Shown: positions 14,394-23,902, counted from the first letter of the stretch. The stretch: DNA of 38,231 nucleotides from Clostridiales bacterium (GCA_017554745.1 JAFZHS010000016.1:1-38231); one strand, 5' to 3'. Translations and numbers: made by a program. The notes: generated from the sequence alone by a model not told the origin.

Positions 14394-17366
14394 TCAGTGG
14401 AGGAATTCAAAGTTCAGGAGCGTGGGGTTGCCCATTCCCTTGAATGTGAGATAGAGCGGGTATACTCCGTCAGGAATCGTGAATTCTGCCCTGCCTTCTG
14501 TCCAAGCGGTGCAGAAATCGACGCTGATCCTGCCGAGCACGTCTCCATCGATCGAAGTCCTGATCTCAAAGTCACCCTTGCCGTAACCTCTGGTCGTGAT
14601 CCTTAATCCCTTTACACCCTTAAGATCGAAATACTTGAATCCGACCGTGGTGTTGTCATAGATGTCTCTTACATAAGAAGGATCCTTTACGCCGTCCTCA
14701 TGGTCTTTGGAGATATTTGCCTCGTGAAGCTCGCCGACATACATCTGGTTCTTGTCGTTAAAGAGATTGCATGCGATATGTGCAGGATACTCGCCGATGT
14801 CTGAGAGAGGGCCGCCGTTAAGACCGCAGGAAGTGATCTCTACCTGCTTTATGCTGCCGTCCTCTTCAAACTTGATCATCTCGGCACAGCCCTGGCGTGA
14901 ATACCAGCTGTTGTTTGTCTGTCTGTGATAGAAGATGTACCAGTCGTCTCCGATCTCGACGATGCTGCCGTGGTTGTTTGCACCGAAGCATGTGGGCTTA
15001 TCGGCAGGCTTATATGTACCGATACCGATATCGCAGTTGCTGACGATGACTCCGCCGTACTTGAAAGGTCCTAAAGGATTATCGGAAGTCGCATAGCAGA
15101 GCTCGTGCATTACCTGTGAAGAATAGATCAGATAGAAGATACCGTTTCTTTCCCTGATGGAAGGAGCTTCGAAGAAGGCATGTCCTTCAAATTCCGTACC
15201 CTGGCTGTACTGTGTGGAAGGGATAACGAATTCGGGTGCGCGCTTAACGGTGAGCATGTCCTTATCGAGAACAGTCAGCATGCAGCCGTGACGTGATTTG
15301 TCTCCCTGCCCGCAGAAGCCGGTGTACATGTATGTCGTATCGCCGATGGTGATAACGCCGGGATCGAACTGCTGCTCGTCGCCTTCCTTCCTGCCTAAGA
15401 GGGTACCGTCTTCGTAATGAACGTTTCCGATAAACTCGAACTTGCCCGAAGGAGTATCTGATACGGCAACGGAAATAACGCAGTCGTTATCAAGCGCATA
15501 GTACAGATAGTATCTGCCGTCAGGTCCTACCGTGACATCGGGTGCATAGAGGCATCCGCGGTCATCTGCGTTTGCGGGATCGTCGGATCTTCTGAAGATG
15601 ACGCCCTCGTATGTCCAGTCGCCCAGATCGTTTACGGGTGCTGACCAGGTCACATAGTCGCCGGGGCAGAAAGCGTAGCCGTTAAAGAAGTCATGTGATC
15701 CGTAGATATAGACTCTGCCGTTGAAGACATAAGGCTCGCCGTCAGGGATATATTCCCAGTTCGGAAGATAAGGATTGAATGCCTGCTTCTTGGGAACCGT
15801 GTAGAGCTCGACGCGCGGCTTGGATTCACCCTTGCTCATGTCGACGGGGCCGATGGCGGACTCCTCGATGTGCTTAGTCATGAATGTATAGAAGTCTGAC
15901 TCGGGCGAATCTTCCTGGACGGATGTTTTCGCGCCGTCACGGGTGAAATGCATCTCGTTCTTGAAGGAAGGAGTATAAGGCTTCCACAGAGGAAGTGCCG
16001 TGCCGTCCACATCATTGCCGTTAGGATCGCCGTTCTTTACGAAGTTCGCAAAGTATGTGCTCATCTGTCTTGCGATGTCGAAGTGTCTTCCGGTCATTGG
16101 TCTCCAGCACTTGTCGAGATTGTCGAAGAAGAACCAGAGGTCAACTGAGTGGAAAGTACCAGGATTATCCTCACCCGGAATGTCGGGCTCGAAGCTGTAG
16201 TAGTATCCGGGCTTGTCGCTGTGAGCGAAAACAGCCTTGATGGCGCACTCGATCGCGCGGACCGGTGCGTACATGTTGCCGTCGTGTTTTTGTGCTTCGG
16301 GGAATGACAAGAATTCGTCAGCCTTATTACCGAAGATGTCCCGTGCCTTTGCTTCGAAGTCAGCTTGTGAATCTGCGAAGATGAAGCTCGGGAATTCATC
16401 GAAAGTGTTGCCTGCCATAAGAGGCACGTGAGCATGCTTTCCTTCCATGAAGCTCTTGACCGGTTCTTCGGTAACGAAGACGTTGTCGATCATGGGAGCA
16501 AAGAAGAAATTCTCCGTCTCCCTGAACTTGCCGTAAGTCTCACGGATGAATTCCTGATCGAGGGATCTTGCTTCTTCCAAAGTCTTGACGCCGAGCTTTG
16601 CGAAAAGCTTATCGCCATAAGCACATGCTTCTTCGACAGACCTCGGGGTCATTATAAAATCCTTGATGTAAGGGAACTGGATGATGCCCGAGAGGATTAT
16701 CGCCCTGTTATAAAGACCGATGCTCGATTCTGCTGTGAGGTGATTGAGGACACTTCCGCCGCCTGCGGACTGTCCTGCGATGGTGATGTTATCGGGATCG
16801 CCGCCGAATGAAGCGATGTTTCTCTTTACCCACTTCATTGCTGCCTGCTGGTCAAGAAGACCGAAGTTTGCGGGCGCCTCGGGTGATTCCTTGAAGAGCT
16901 CGGAATGAGCGAGGAAACCGAATGCGCCGAGTCTGTAGTTGATGGTTACTACTACGATGCCTTTTTTCGCGAGGTTCTCACCGTTGAATTCCATCTCGGC
17001 GGAATATCCCCACTGGAAGCCGCCGCCGTAGATCCATACGAGGACGGGGAGCTTATCGTCAGCGCTCTTCGCGTTTGTCCAGACGTTTAAGTAGAGGCAG
17101 TCTTCGTCGCGGTCGATATCAGGATCCACGTGCCATTCTTTGCAGTAGATATCTGTGCCGACAGCGGGCTGGTCCTGATAGGGGATAGGTCCGAACTTGT
17201 AGCAGTCCTTAATTCCTTCCCAATCTTCACAGGGCTGGGGTGCTCTCCAGCGGTTTTGACCTACCGGCGGCTGGGCAAAAGGAATGCCCTTAAAAACTGA
17301 GATGCGCGTATTGTTTCCGGGAAAGCCTCTGACGAGTCCGTTCTCGGTTTTTACGATCTTTAACAT
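14394..17366 (-). CDS. Carboxylesterase-GH43 glycosidase-beta-sandwich fusion
   Basis: The 990-residue protein joins two enzymes. Residues about 1-505 are a type-B carboxylesterase: GIPFAQPPVG, EDCLYLNVW, an oxyanion-hole GGGF at 114-117, nucleophile Ser200 in GQSAGGG, likely acid Glu324 and base His406 in GTFHSVDLWFFF. Residues about 530-865 are a GH43 five-blade propeller, with candidate catalytic Asp542 (IPDGEPYVF), Asp610 (YAPDVTV) and Glu733 (FFEAPSI). Residues about 895-990 look like a carbohydrate-binding beta-sandwich. No signal peptide is present, so it acts in the cytosol. GH43 enzymes usually release arabinose or xylose, and the esterase could remove acetyl or feruloyl groups; both are inferred. 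AGAGG precedes the ATG. It is divergent from the YesMN-transport genes and probably processes their cargo. Confidence 0.88.
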   Translation of the reverse strand: MLKIVKTENGLVRGFPGNNTRISVFKGIPFAQPPVGQNRWRAPQPCEDWEGIKDCYKFGPIPYQDQPAVGTDIYCKEWHVDPDIDRDEDCLYLNVWTNAKSADDKLPVLVWIYGGGFQWGYSAEMEFNGENLAKKGIVVVTINYRLGAFGFLAHSELFKESPEAPANFGLLDQQAAMKWVKRNIASFGGDPDNITIAGQSAGGGSVLNHLTAESSIGLYNRAIILSGIIQFPYIKDFIMTPRSVEEACAYGDKLFAKLGVKTLEEARSLDQEFIRETYGKFRETENFFFAPMIDNVFVTEEPVKSFMEGKHAHVPLMAGNTFDEFPSFIFADSQADFEAKARDIFGNKADEFLSFPEAQKHDGNMYAPVRAIECAIKAVFAHSDKPGYYYSFEPDIPGEDNPGTFHSVDLWFFFDNLDKCWRPMTGRHFDIARQMSTYFANFVKNGDPNGNDVDGTALPLWKPYTPSFKNEMHFTRDGAKTSVQEDSPESDFYTFMTKHIEESAIGPVDMSKGESKPRVELYTVPKKQAFNPYLPNWEYIPDGEPYVFNGRVYIYGSHDFFNGYAFCPGDYVTWSAPVNDLGDWTYEGVIFRRSDDPANADDRGCLYAPDVTVGPDGRYYLYYALDNDCVISVAVSDTPSGKFEFIGNVHYEDGTLLGRKEGDEQQFDPGVITIGDTTYMYTGFCGQGDKSRHGCMLTVLDKDMLTVKRAPEFVIPSTQYSQGTEFEGHAFFEAPSIRERNGIFYLIYSSQVMHELCYATSDNPLGPFKYGGVIVSNCDIGIGTYKPADKPTCFGANNHGSIVEIGDDWYIFYHRQTNNSWYSRQGCAEMIKFEEDGSIKQVEITSCGLNGGPLSDIGEYPAHIACNLFNDKNQMYVGELHEANISKDHEDGVKDPSYVRDIYDNTTVGFKYFDLKGVKGLRITTRGYGKGDFEIRTSIDGDVLGRISVDFCTAWTEGRAEFTIPDGVYPLYLTFKGMGNPTLLNFEFLH

Positions 17367-17551
17367 AGATGTACCTCTAAGGAATAAATGTAGTCACAAT
17401 CTATGTTAGTCAAAGAAAAATTATTATTCAACGGGATAAAATTCAGACAAAACCTGACTAAATACACTAATTTCAATGAGTGTTAATTTGCAAAGAGAAG
17501 CCGAATTAAATAAAATATTAAATACTAAAAAAAGGAATAATCTTTCTCACT

Positions 17552-19324
17552 GTGGCAAACAAATACAAAGAACGCATAGTCAATTTTCTGGGTAAACAGA
17601 AGCTTAACAGGAAGTTCCTGCTCATGTATGTTTTCTGCGTTCTTCTGCCGCTCATTCTTACCGATACTTTCCTTTTCAGATCTGTTTTCGAAGCCGAGTT
17701 TTCCAGCCAGGCACATTACAGGGATAACGCGATAGAAGCTTATACTAACTACCTGGACAATCTCACTTCTTATGATGAGAAAGTCTCCGAAGCCATCGAT
17801 ATCAACAAGAACCTCAATACGTTTATCAATACGCCGTATGATGCTCCTTATGATTATTACGATGAATTGATGACTTCGTTCTCGAATTCCTTCTTCTCGA
17901 CCCTGGCAGATCTTAACCAGGACAGGATCGTAATCTATTCCAATAACCCGACCATGCTTAACGGCAACTATTTCCATAATCTTTCCGAAGCTCAGGGTGA
18001 GAAATGGTATAAGGACTTTATCCGGTCCGGAGTTGACGAAGCATTCTATGCGTACTACGACTACGAGCCTGTCTCAAGGTCAAATGACAGGAACCGTTTT
18101 GTCTATGTCCGCAGGTTAAAGAATACAAAATCCGATATTGAAAAGATCGTAACGATCGAACATAAAAAGAGCAGGATCGCATCTGAGATGCAGGAGATAC
18201 CCGTAAACTGCACGATGTATCTTTACTGCGATAATTACCTTGTCTACTCCACAGAGAGCGGAATGGATTTTGAGACCATGTCGAGCAAGGCTTCGCACAA
18301 TCCGTATGCAACGGTAAAAGACATCGACATAAAGGGCACTTCTTTCAGGATCTATGCTTTTACGGAAGGCCTGACCATCACTAATGTCATTACGAACAAT
18401 TTGCCGATCATTCTGGTCATCCTTCTTTTCACGCTCATCATGCCGATCGTTTTGCTCAAGCTTTTGGAAAGATCCATAACGGACAGGGTACAGATATTAG
18501 GGAAAGCATTCGGCGAAGGCAACGACGAATATTTCCAGCCCATCAAAGAGATAAACGGTACGGATGAGATATCTGACCTGATGCATAACTACAACAGGAT
18601 CGTAGGCATCAACAATGAACTTACCAACATGATCTATAAAGACAAGCTCCGTGAACAGGAAAGCGATCTTGCGCGTAAGAATGCCGAGCTTCTCGCTCTG
18701 CAGAGCCAGATCAATCCTCACTTCCTGTTTAACGCTTTGGAGAGCATCCGTATGCACAGCGTTCTCAAGGGTGAGAAGGAGACAGCTGAGATGGTACAAA
18801 AGCTGGCGGTCATGGAACGCCAGAATGTTGAGTGGCATGACGATATGGTAACGATAGAAGAAGAGGAAGAGTTCATCGATGCTTATCTCCAGCTTCAGAG
18901 CTACCGTTTTGGCGACAGGATCTCTTTTGAGATCGACATTGATGATGACTGCAAGAAGATACGCATCCCGAAGCTTACTCTGGTTACCTTTGTCGAGAAT
19001 GCGTGCGTTCACGGCATCGAGTCTAAATCGGCACAGGGATGGATCTTTGTAAGGGTCAATAAGAAAGAGGACCAGTTAATTATCGAGGTAGAGGATACGG
19101 GTGACGGAATGGAAGAATCAGATGTTGATACCCTTCAGCAAAAAATGAACGGTGTCACCATCGACATGGTAAAAGAGGCAAAGCACGTCGGTATTCTTAA
19201 TGCTTGTCTCAGGATCAAGATGATGTTTAACAACCGGGCCAAGTTCGCGATAGAAAGCGAAAAGGGCATCGGTATGTCAGTCATCATTACGATACCGGCG
19301 GATTTGATTACTACGGCGGAGTGA
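17552..19324 (+). CDS. YesM/LytS-type sensor histidine kinase
   Basis: The 590-residue kinase has a first membrane segment at about 22-42, a large extracellular sensor (about 45-278), a second segment at 283-304, a HAMP linker, and a His_kinase box LALQSQINPHFLFNALESIR with phospho-accepting His390. The ATPase part shows VENACVHGIE (481-490) and DTGDGM (515-520). This is the YesM class that partners AraC-type regulators and senses sugars or their binding proteins. The start is a GTG at 17552 without a well-placed ribosome binding site (AAAGGA lies about 16 nt away); no better start precedes the first membrane segment. Its stop overlaps the regulator frame. Confidence 0.92.
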   Translation: MANKYKERIVNFLGKQKLNRKFLLMYVFCVLLPLILTDTFLFRSVFEAEFSSQAHYRDNAIEAYTNYLDNLTSYDEKVSEAIDINKNLNTFINTPYDAPYDYYDELMTSFSNSFFSTLADLNQDRIVIYSNNPTMLNGNYFHNLSEAQGEKWYKDFIRSGVDEAFYAYYDYEPVSRSNDRNRFVYVRRLKNTKSDIEKIVTIEHKKSRIASEMQEIPVNCTMYLYCDNYLVYSTESGMDFETMSSKASHNPYATVKDIDIKGTSFRIYAFTEGLTITNVITNNLPIILVILLFTLIMPIVLLKLLERSITDRVQILGKAFGEGNDEYFQPIKEINGTDEISDLMHNYNRIVGINNELTNMIYKDKLREQESDLARKNAELLALQSQINPHFLFNALESIRMHSVLKGEKETAEMVQKLAVMERQNVEWHDDMVTIEEEEEFIDAYLQLQSYRFGDRISFEIDIDDDCKKIRIPKLTLVTFVENACVHGIESKSAQGWIFVRVNKKEDQLIIEVEDTGDGMEESDVDTLQQKMNGVTIDMVKEAKHVGILNACLRIKMMFNNRAKFAIESEKGIGMSVIITIPADLITTAE

Positions 19325-19332
19325 GGTGGCCT

Positions 19333-20925
19333 ATGCTAAAAGTGATGCTTGTTGACGACGAACCTTATACCCTTCAGGGTCTTCAAGTGCTGATCGACTG
19401 GGAGAGTGCCGGTTTTGAGATCGCGGCAGTCTGTTCCAACGGAAAAGAAGCTTTGAATTTCCTTTCGGGAAATCAGGTCGACCTCATTATTTCCGATATC
19501 CGCATGCCCGTGATGAACGGCCTCGAACTTCTTGAAGCCGTTAAGAAGGAAAAGATCTCCGAAGCCAAATTTGTTTTTCTGACAGGTTATGATGATTTTT
19601 CCTATACACAGCGTGCCATCAGAAGCGGATGTCTTGATTACATCCTCAAGCCCGTTATTGAAGAAGAACTCGTAGCGGTCTTGCGTAAAGTCTCCAATCT
19701 TAACCGTGAGTCTGTCATTCTCCGCAAGAACAGGGAGAAGATGGAAGATGCTTATCTCCTGAGAGTATTAAGGCATCTTATAAGGGGCAAGTACAATGAT
19801 GAGGATATTGAATACGCGAATAAACACCTCATGCTGTCGGGCGACCTGAGATTTATCGAGATAGATTTTGTCAACAGGGAGATGGAAGAAGACAGCGGCG
19901 AGTCCGATGATATGAGCGTAATGCAAAGGCAGCTCTTTAACACATGCAGGGATGTGCTCAAAGAATACGCCAATCATTTTGCCATCGACTTCTCTTACGA
20001 CGAAGACAATTACAGCATAGGATTCATTTACTGCGACAGCATGGCTTCGATAAGCGACATGTCTGATGCCGAATTCCTGAATGCGCTGATAAGAAAGATA
20101 GAAGTGCTTATCATCAAGCCCATCAGAATGCTGTGCGGCCAGATAGTATCCGACATCTCATCACTGTCAAAGTCATTCGATTCCTGCAGGGGACTTCGAA
20201 GCATCGCGGGATTCCACAACACCAAGAAGCTGTATTTCTACGAAGAAACGGAAGATAACCACGGCAGTATCGTTCTTTTCAAGAAATCCATTGACGAGAT
20301 CATCATCGCCATCGAGAAGAATGATCCCGCGTTGATAGAGAAAAACATCGAGAAACTTTATGAGGAGATAAAAGGCAAGGAAGGCACCGGCAGGGCATTC
20401 GATCTTAATATCAATTATTTCCTCTTCCAGCTTATCCATCTTGCCAGCGAACTTGATGATACCGTAAACCAGGAAGAGATCATCCAGTATATTTCCGAAC
20501 AGACATCCGGAAAAGCATTTGCCAGAGGATCCCACCAGCACATGACAAAGTTTGCCACGGAGTTTGCCGTCTATCTGTCTGAACTCCGCAAGAACATTTC
20601 GAGGGGTATCCTTGCAGATGTTGAAGCTGACATAAAGAAGAATTATGCAGACAACATCAGTCTTAAGGATCTGGGCGACAGATATCATATCAACAGCTCT
20701 TATCTCGGCCAGGTCTTCAAGAAGAATTACGGGATGTCTTTCAAAAACTACCTGACAAATTACAGGATCAAAGAAGCTGCCAGACAGATCATCAACACCG
20801 ACAAAAAGATCAACCGCATAGCGGAAGACGTCGGATATAAAGACAGTGACTATTTTATACGCAAATTCATTGAGATCATGGGCTGTACGCCGTCCAAGTA
20901 CCGAAAAAACAACCAGGGGGCCTGA
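19333..20925 (+). CDS. YesN-type AraC-family response regulator
   Basis: This 530-residue regulator (from the ATG at 19333, with GAGG 6 nt upstream; an in-frame GTG at 19321 overlaps the kinase stop) has an N-terminal receiver. Its features are VDDE at 7-10, Asp55 in IISDIRMPVMNG, Thr84 and Lys106 in ILKPV. A long middle region of unknown fold follows. The C-terminal 90 or so residues form two AraC helix-turn-helix motifs (LKDLGDRYHINSSYLGQVFK and RIAEDVGYKDSDYFIRKF). It is paired with the kinase just upstream and probably activates the binding-protein gene downstream through direct repeats at 20995-21028. Confidence 0.93.
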   Translation: MLKVMLVDDEPYTLQGLQVLIDWESAGFEIAAVCSNGKEALNFLSGNQVDLIISDIRMPVMNGLELLEAVKKEKISEAKFVFLTGYDDFSYTQRAIRSGCLDYILKPVIEEELVAVLRKVSNLNRESVILRKNREKMEDAYLLRVLRHLIRGKYNDEDIEYANKHLMLSGDLRFIEIDFVNREMEEDSGESDDMSVMQRQLFNTCRDVLKEYANHFAIDFSYDEDNYSIGFIYCDSMASISDMSDAEFLNALIRKIEVLIIKPIRMLCGQIVSDISSLSKSFDSCRGLRSIAGFHNTKKLYFYEETEDNHGSIVLFKKSIDEIIIAIEKNDPALIEKNIEKLYEEIKGKEGTGRAFDLNINYFLFQLIHLASELDDTVNQEEIIQYISEQTSGKAFARGSHQHMTKFATEFAVYLSELRKNISRGILADVEADIKKNYADNISLKDLGDRYHINSSYLGQVFKKNYGMSFKNYLTNYRIKEAARQIINTDKKINRIAEDVGYKDSDYFIRKFIEIMGCTPSKYRKNNQGA

Positions 20926-20940
20926 AAGGCCCTCTTTTTG
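20915..20940 (+). terminator. Terminator overlapping the YesN stop
   Basis: AGGGGGCCT pairs with AGGCCCTCT with one G-T pair, followed by TTTTTG. The left arm contains the last codons and the TGA stop of the regulator gene. It separates regulation from transport genes, which therefore need their own promoter. Confidence 0.8.
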
Positions 20941-20994
20941 TGCAACCTGCACAAAGCCTGATTTTCATTTATGTTAAATTCATCGCATCTATGT

Positions 20995-21058
20995 AGAATT
21001 TATCGGTTTTTTGATGAGAGTTTATCGGGTTGCGGCAAAAATGGGGCAACCGTATACT
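20995..21058 (+). promoter_or_regulatory. Promoter and 22-bp direct repeats before the binding-protein gene
   Basis: A promoter with -35 TTGCGG (21030-21035), a 17-bp spacer and -10 TATACT (21053-21058) is clear. Directly upstream are AGAATTTATCGG (20995-21006) and AGAGTTTATCGG (21017-21028), 11 of 12 identical and 22 bp apart, ending 1 bp before the -35. This is the geometry of an AraC-class activator site. GGTTGC and GCAACC form an inverted repeat across the spacer. A CTCGT-GAAA-ACGAG hairpin (21073-21086) lies in the leader. Confidence 0.7.
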
Positions 21059-21109
21059 TTAGTTGCTAAATACTCGTGAAAACGAGAATCCAAATTCGGG
21101 AGGTCTACT

Positions 21110-22801
21110 ATGAAGGCTAAGAAACTCTTTTCATTGGCTCTGGCAGCAGTTATGGTAGCTTCTTGTGTTGCAGCAGCAGGCTGCGGCAAGAAGAGCAAGT
21201 ATACTGAATTCACCATGTTCGCTGCTATGGCAGGCAAGGAGAAGGACGACGACAACGAGATCATGGAGCTCATCGCTGAGAAGACCGGTGTTAAGGTCAA
21301 GGAAACTTGGCTCACAGGTCAGGACGCAGGTGAAGCTATCGGATCTATCATCGCTTCAGGCAAGCTGCCTGATTTCATCGATGGTGGTGACGGCTGCGTT
21401 CAGCTTTATGAGAACAAGATGCTTGTTGCATGGGATGATTATCTTGAGAAGTATCCTAATCTCAAGGAAATGTACACAGACAAAGAGTGGGATCAGTTCC
21501 GTATGTCCGACGGTAAGATTTACTGGGCAAACGTATTCGGCAACCACTACAAGGAAGACACAACAACCGGTCACAACGGTGAGGCTTTCTGGATTCAGGC
21601 TCGTGTTCTTGAATGGGACGGCTATCCGACAATCGAGACATTGGATCAGTACTTCGATCTCCTCGAGAGATATGCAGCTGCTAATCCGAACATGCCCGAC
21701 GGCACACCTGTAATTCCTTACACATGTCTCTGCGAAGACTGGAAGTATTACTGCCTTGAGAACGCTCCTATGTTCTTAGACGGTTATCCGAACGACGGTT
21801 GCGTTATCGTTGACTATTCAGCTGGTACAGACAACCCGAAGATCGTTGACTACAACACAACACCTACAGCTAAGATTTATTTCGCTAAGCTGAACGAAGA
21901 GTACAACAAGGGCGCTATCGATCCCGATTTCGCTACACAGACATACGACGAGTACATCTCCAAGCTCTCCACAGGCCGTGTTCTCGGTCTCTGCGATCAG
22001 TATTGGGATTTCGCTTACTCCATCATGGGACCTTTCGCTGAAGAGCGTAACGATGCTACTGATGGTCAGACATACAGACTCGACAAGATCGGCTGTGACT
22101 ATGTACCTCTCGGACTCACAATCAATGCAGGCATGGAGCAGGAGTGGCACTCTTACGGTGACGAGCTCAATAAGGCTTCCGGCTGCGCTGTTACAACAAG
22201 CTGCAAGAACCCTGACCTCGCTTTCGAGTTCTTAAGCAGACTTCTCGACCAGGATATCCATGACCTCCGTTTCTGGGGCATCAAGGATACTGACTACCTC
22301 GTAGACGCTAACGGTATGTACTACAGAACAGAAGAGATGAGAGACAACTGGAAGAGCGACGCTTACAACGCTAAGCACTGCTGCCAGTACTCCTACATGC
22401 CTCAGTGGAGAGGAAGAAGCAAGGACGGTATCAACTGCATGATGCCTGACGAGCAGCCTTCCGAGTTCCTCGCAACACTCTCTGAGCCTCTTAGAAAGTG
22501 CTTCGAAGCTTACGGCGCAGGTAACTATGCTGACATGGTTGGTTCAAGAGTTTGCGATCAGCAGCCTTGGTATCCTATGTGGTCATGGTCTAACTCCATC
22601 AGCAATGAGACTGCAGGCGGTATCGCATGGCAGAAGATGGGCGAGACAAAGCATTACTGGCTCCCTAAGGTTGTCATGAGTGCTGACTTCGAGACAGACT
22701 GGGCAGCTTACATGGATGCTTACAATGCAGTTCACCCTGAGGACTTCCTCGCAGAAGCTCAGGCAGAAGCTGAGAAGAGACTTGCTGATTCTAAGTCATA
22801 A
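21110..22801 (+). CDS. Extracellular solute-binding lipoprotein (family 1, LplA/YtcQ-like)
   Basis: The 563-residue lipoprotein captures sugars for an ABC importer at the cell surface. MKAKKLFSLALAAVMVAS is a signal sequence and AAGC with Cys25 is the lipobox. The mature part begins with the family pattern (NEIMELIAEKTGVKVKETWL, then a DFIDGGDG-like segment), has aromatic-rich loops, and ends KRLADSKS. GGGAGG precedes the ATG. Codon choice resembles the ribosomal-protein genes, with Lys mostly AAG and frequent CTC for Leu, which suggests high expression. A terminator follows, so it is probably made in excess over the permeases. Sugar specificity cannot be read from sequence; the divergent GH43 fusion suggests arabino- or xylo-oligosaccharides. 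Confidence 0.92.
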   Translation: MKAKKLFSLALAAVMVASCVAAAGCGKKSKYTEFTMFAAMAGKEKDDDNEIMELIAEKTGVKVKETWLTGQDAGEAIGSIIASGKLPDFIDGGDGCVQLYENKMLVAWDDYLEKYPNLKEMYTDKEWDQFRMSDGKIYWANVFGNHYKEDTTTGHNGEAFWIQARVLEWDGYPTIETLDQYFDLLERYAAANPNMPDGTPVIPYTCLCEDWKYYCLENAPMFLDGYPNDGCVIVDYSAGTDNPKIVDYNTTPTAKIYFAKLNEEYNKGAIDPDFATQTYDEYISKLSTGRVLGLCDQYWDFAYSIMGPFAEERNDATDGQTYRLDKIGCDYVPLGLTINAGMEQEWHSYGDELNKASGCAVTTSCKNPDLAFEFLSRLLDQDIHDLRFWGIKDTDYLVDANGMYYRTEEMRDNWKSDAYNAKHCCQYSYMPQWRGRSKDGINCMMPDEQPSEFLATLSEPLRKCFEAYGAGNYADMVGSRVCDQQPWYPMWSWSNSISNETAGGIAWQKMGETKHYWLPKVVMSADFETDWAAYMDAYNAVHPEDFLAEAQAEAEKRLADSKS

Positions 22802-22847
22802 TTTGGCCTGAAGGTCTATTGACACATTAGATTAGTGTAATCGATGT

Positions 22848-22892
22848 GGTGGCAGCCATGGCATAAACAACTGTGGTTGCCACCATTTTTTT
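22848..22892 (+). terminator. Attenuator between binding protein and permease genes
   Basis: GGTGGCAGCCA (22848-22858) pairs with TGGTTGCCACC (22874-22884), 11 bp with one G-T pair and a 15-nt loop, followed by A and seven T residues. The first permease starts only 15 nt later with no separate promoter that I can see. Partial readthrough is therefore expected. Confidence 0.8.
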
Positions 22893-22907
22893 AGGGGTTG
22901 TTAAAAA

Positions 22908-23885
22908 ATGGAGAATTCTATCTCTCAATCGGAAAAACTTAAACAGTTGACGGAGAAGGAACTTCACAAGCCGAAGTTCACCGCCAAAGAGTTTAAAAGA
23001 CAGTGGATACTTGTCGTTATTTCCGCTATTTATGTAATTTATGGAATCATTTTCTATTATCTTCCTCTCTTGGGATGGATAATGGCATTCCAGAACTTCA
23101 AATACTATGAAGGATTCACCGGTTCTAAGTTTGTCGGATTCGATAAATTCAAGTTCCTGTTCAGTGACGATTCATTCCTCAGAGTTATCAGAAATACGTT
23201 TGCAATGGGTGTACTCAACCTTTTCTTCGGTACAGTTGTTGCAATCGCATTTGCCATCCTTTTGAATGAAGTCAGGAACAGACACTTCAAGAAAGCTATC
23301 CAGACTATTTCTTACTTACCGCACTTCCTTTCATGGATCATCGTTGTAGCTATCGTACACGATGCGCTTACTTCAACCGGTATCATCAATGACCTCCTTA
23401 TGAGGTTCGGTATCATTAAGCAAGCATATCCGTTCTTGGCGAAGCCCGGCTGGTTCTGGCCTATCGTTACATTAAGTAACCTTTGGAAAGAGACCGGTTG
23501 GAACGCAATCATTTATCTTGCGGCTATTACCGCTATCGATCCCTGCCTCTATGAGTCAGCAGCCATCGATGGCGCAGGACGTTTCCAGAAGATGCGTTAC
23601 ATCACGCTTCCTTCGCTCCGTCCTACTATAATGATCCTTCTCATCATGAATCTCGGTAACGTTCTTAATGCCGGATTCGAGTTACAGTACCTGCTTGGTA
23701 ACGGTCTTGTACAGAACGTTTCCAAGACGATCGACATCTACGTCCTCGAGTGGGCTATCAGCGCACGTAACCTGGACTACTCGCTCGGTACTGCAGCAGG
23801 TATCTTTAAGACTGTCGTATCGTTGACGCTTATCGTAATTGCTAACTTCATCGCCAAGCGCAAGGGCGACGAGCGTTTGTTCTGA
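22908..23885 (+). CDS. ABC sugar transporter permease, LplB/YteP-like
   Basis: This 325-residue permease has about six membrane segments, beginning WILVVISAIYVIYGIIFYYL. It carries the cytosolic coupling loop YESAAIDGAGRFQKMRYITLP that contacts the ATPase. It forms a heterodimer with the next gene product. AGGGG lies 10 nt before the ATG. No ATPase gene is in the cluster; Firmicutes systems of this type usually share one MsmX-like ATPase encoded elsewhere. Confidence 0.93.
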   Translation: MENSISQSEKLKQLTEKELHKPKFTAKEFKRQWILVVISAIYVIYGIIFYYLPLLGWIMAFQNFKYYEGFTGSKFVGFDKFKFLFSDDSFLRVIRNTFAMGVLNLFFGTVVAIAFAILLNEVRNRHFKKAIQTISYLPHFLSWIIVVAIVHDALTSTGIINDLLMRFGIIKQAYPFLAKPGWFWPIVTLSNLWKETGWNAIIYLAAITAIDPCLYESAAIDGAGRFQKMRYITLPSLRPTIMILLIMNLGNVLNAGFELQYLLGNGLVQNVSKTIDIYVLEWAISARNLDYSLGTAAGIFKTVVSLTLIVIANFIAKRKGDERLF

Positions 23886-23902
23886 GGAAGGGGTGAATTG
23901 AT

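Noticed and set aside
17367..17551. Second copy of the 22-bp YesN-type repeat between the esterase and kinase genes
   Set aside because: ATTTAGTCAGG and ATTTTATCCCG occur about 21 bp apart on the minus strand, but they match AGARTTTATCGG poorly and are not next to a clear -35. The gap is AT-rich with divergent promoters I could not define; a TTGACT at about 17409-17414 on the minus strand lacks a good -10.
21165..21713. 182-codon overlapping frame inside the solute-binding protein gene
   Set aside because: Arises from codon bias of the real gene; composition rich in Arg, Ser and Leu without recognisable domains or a start signal.
22820..22850. Separate promoter for the permease genes from TTGACA at about 22819
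   Set aside because: No -10 element at proper spacing, and any transcript would meet the terminator at 22848-22892.
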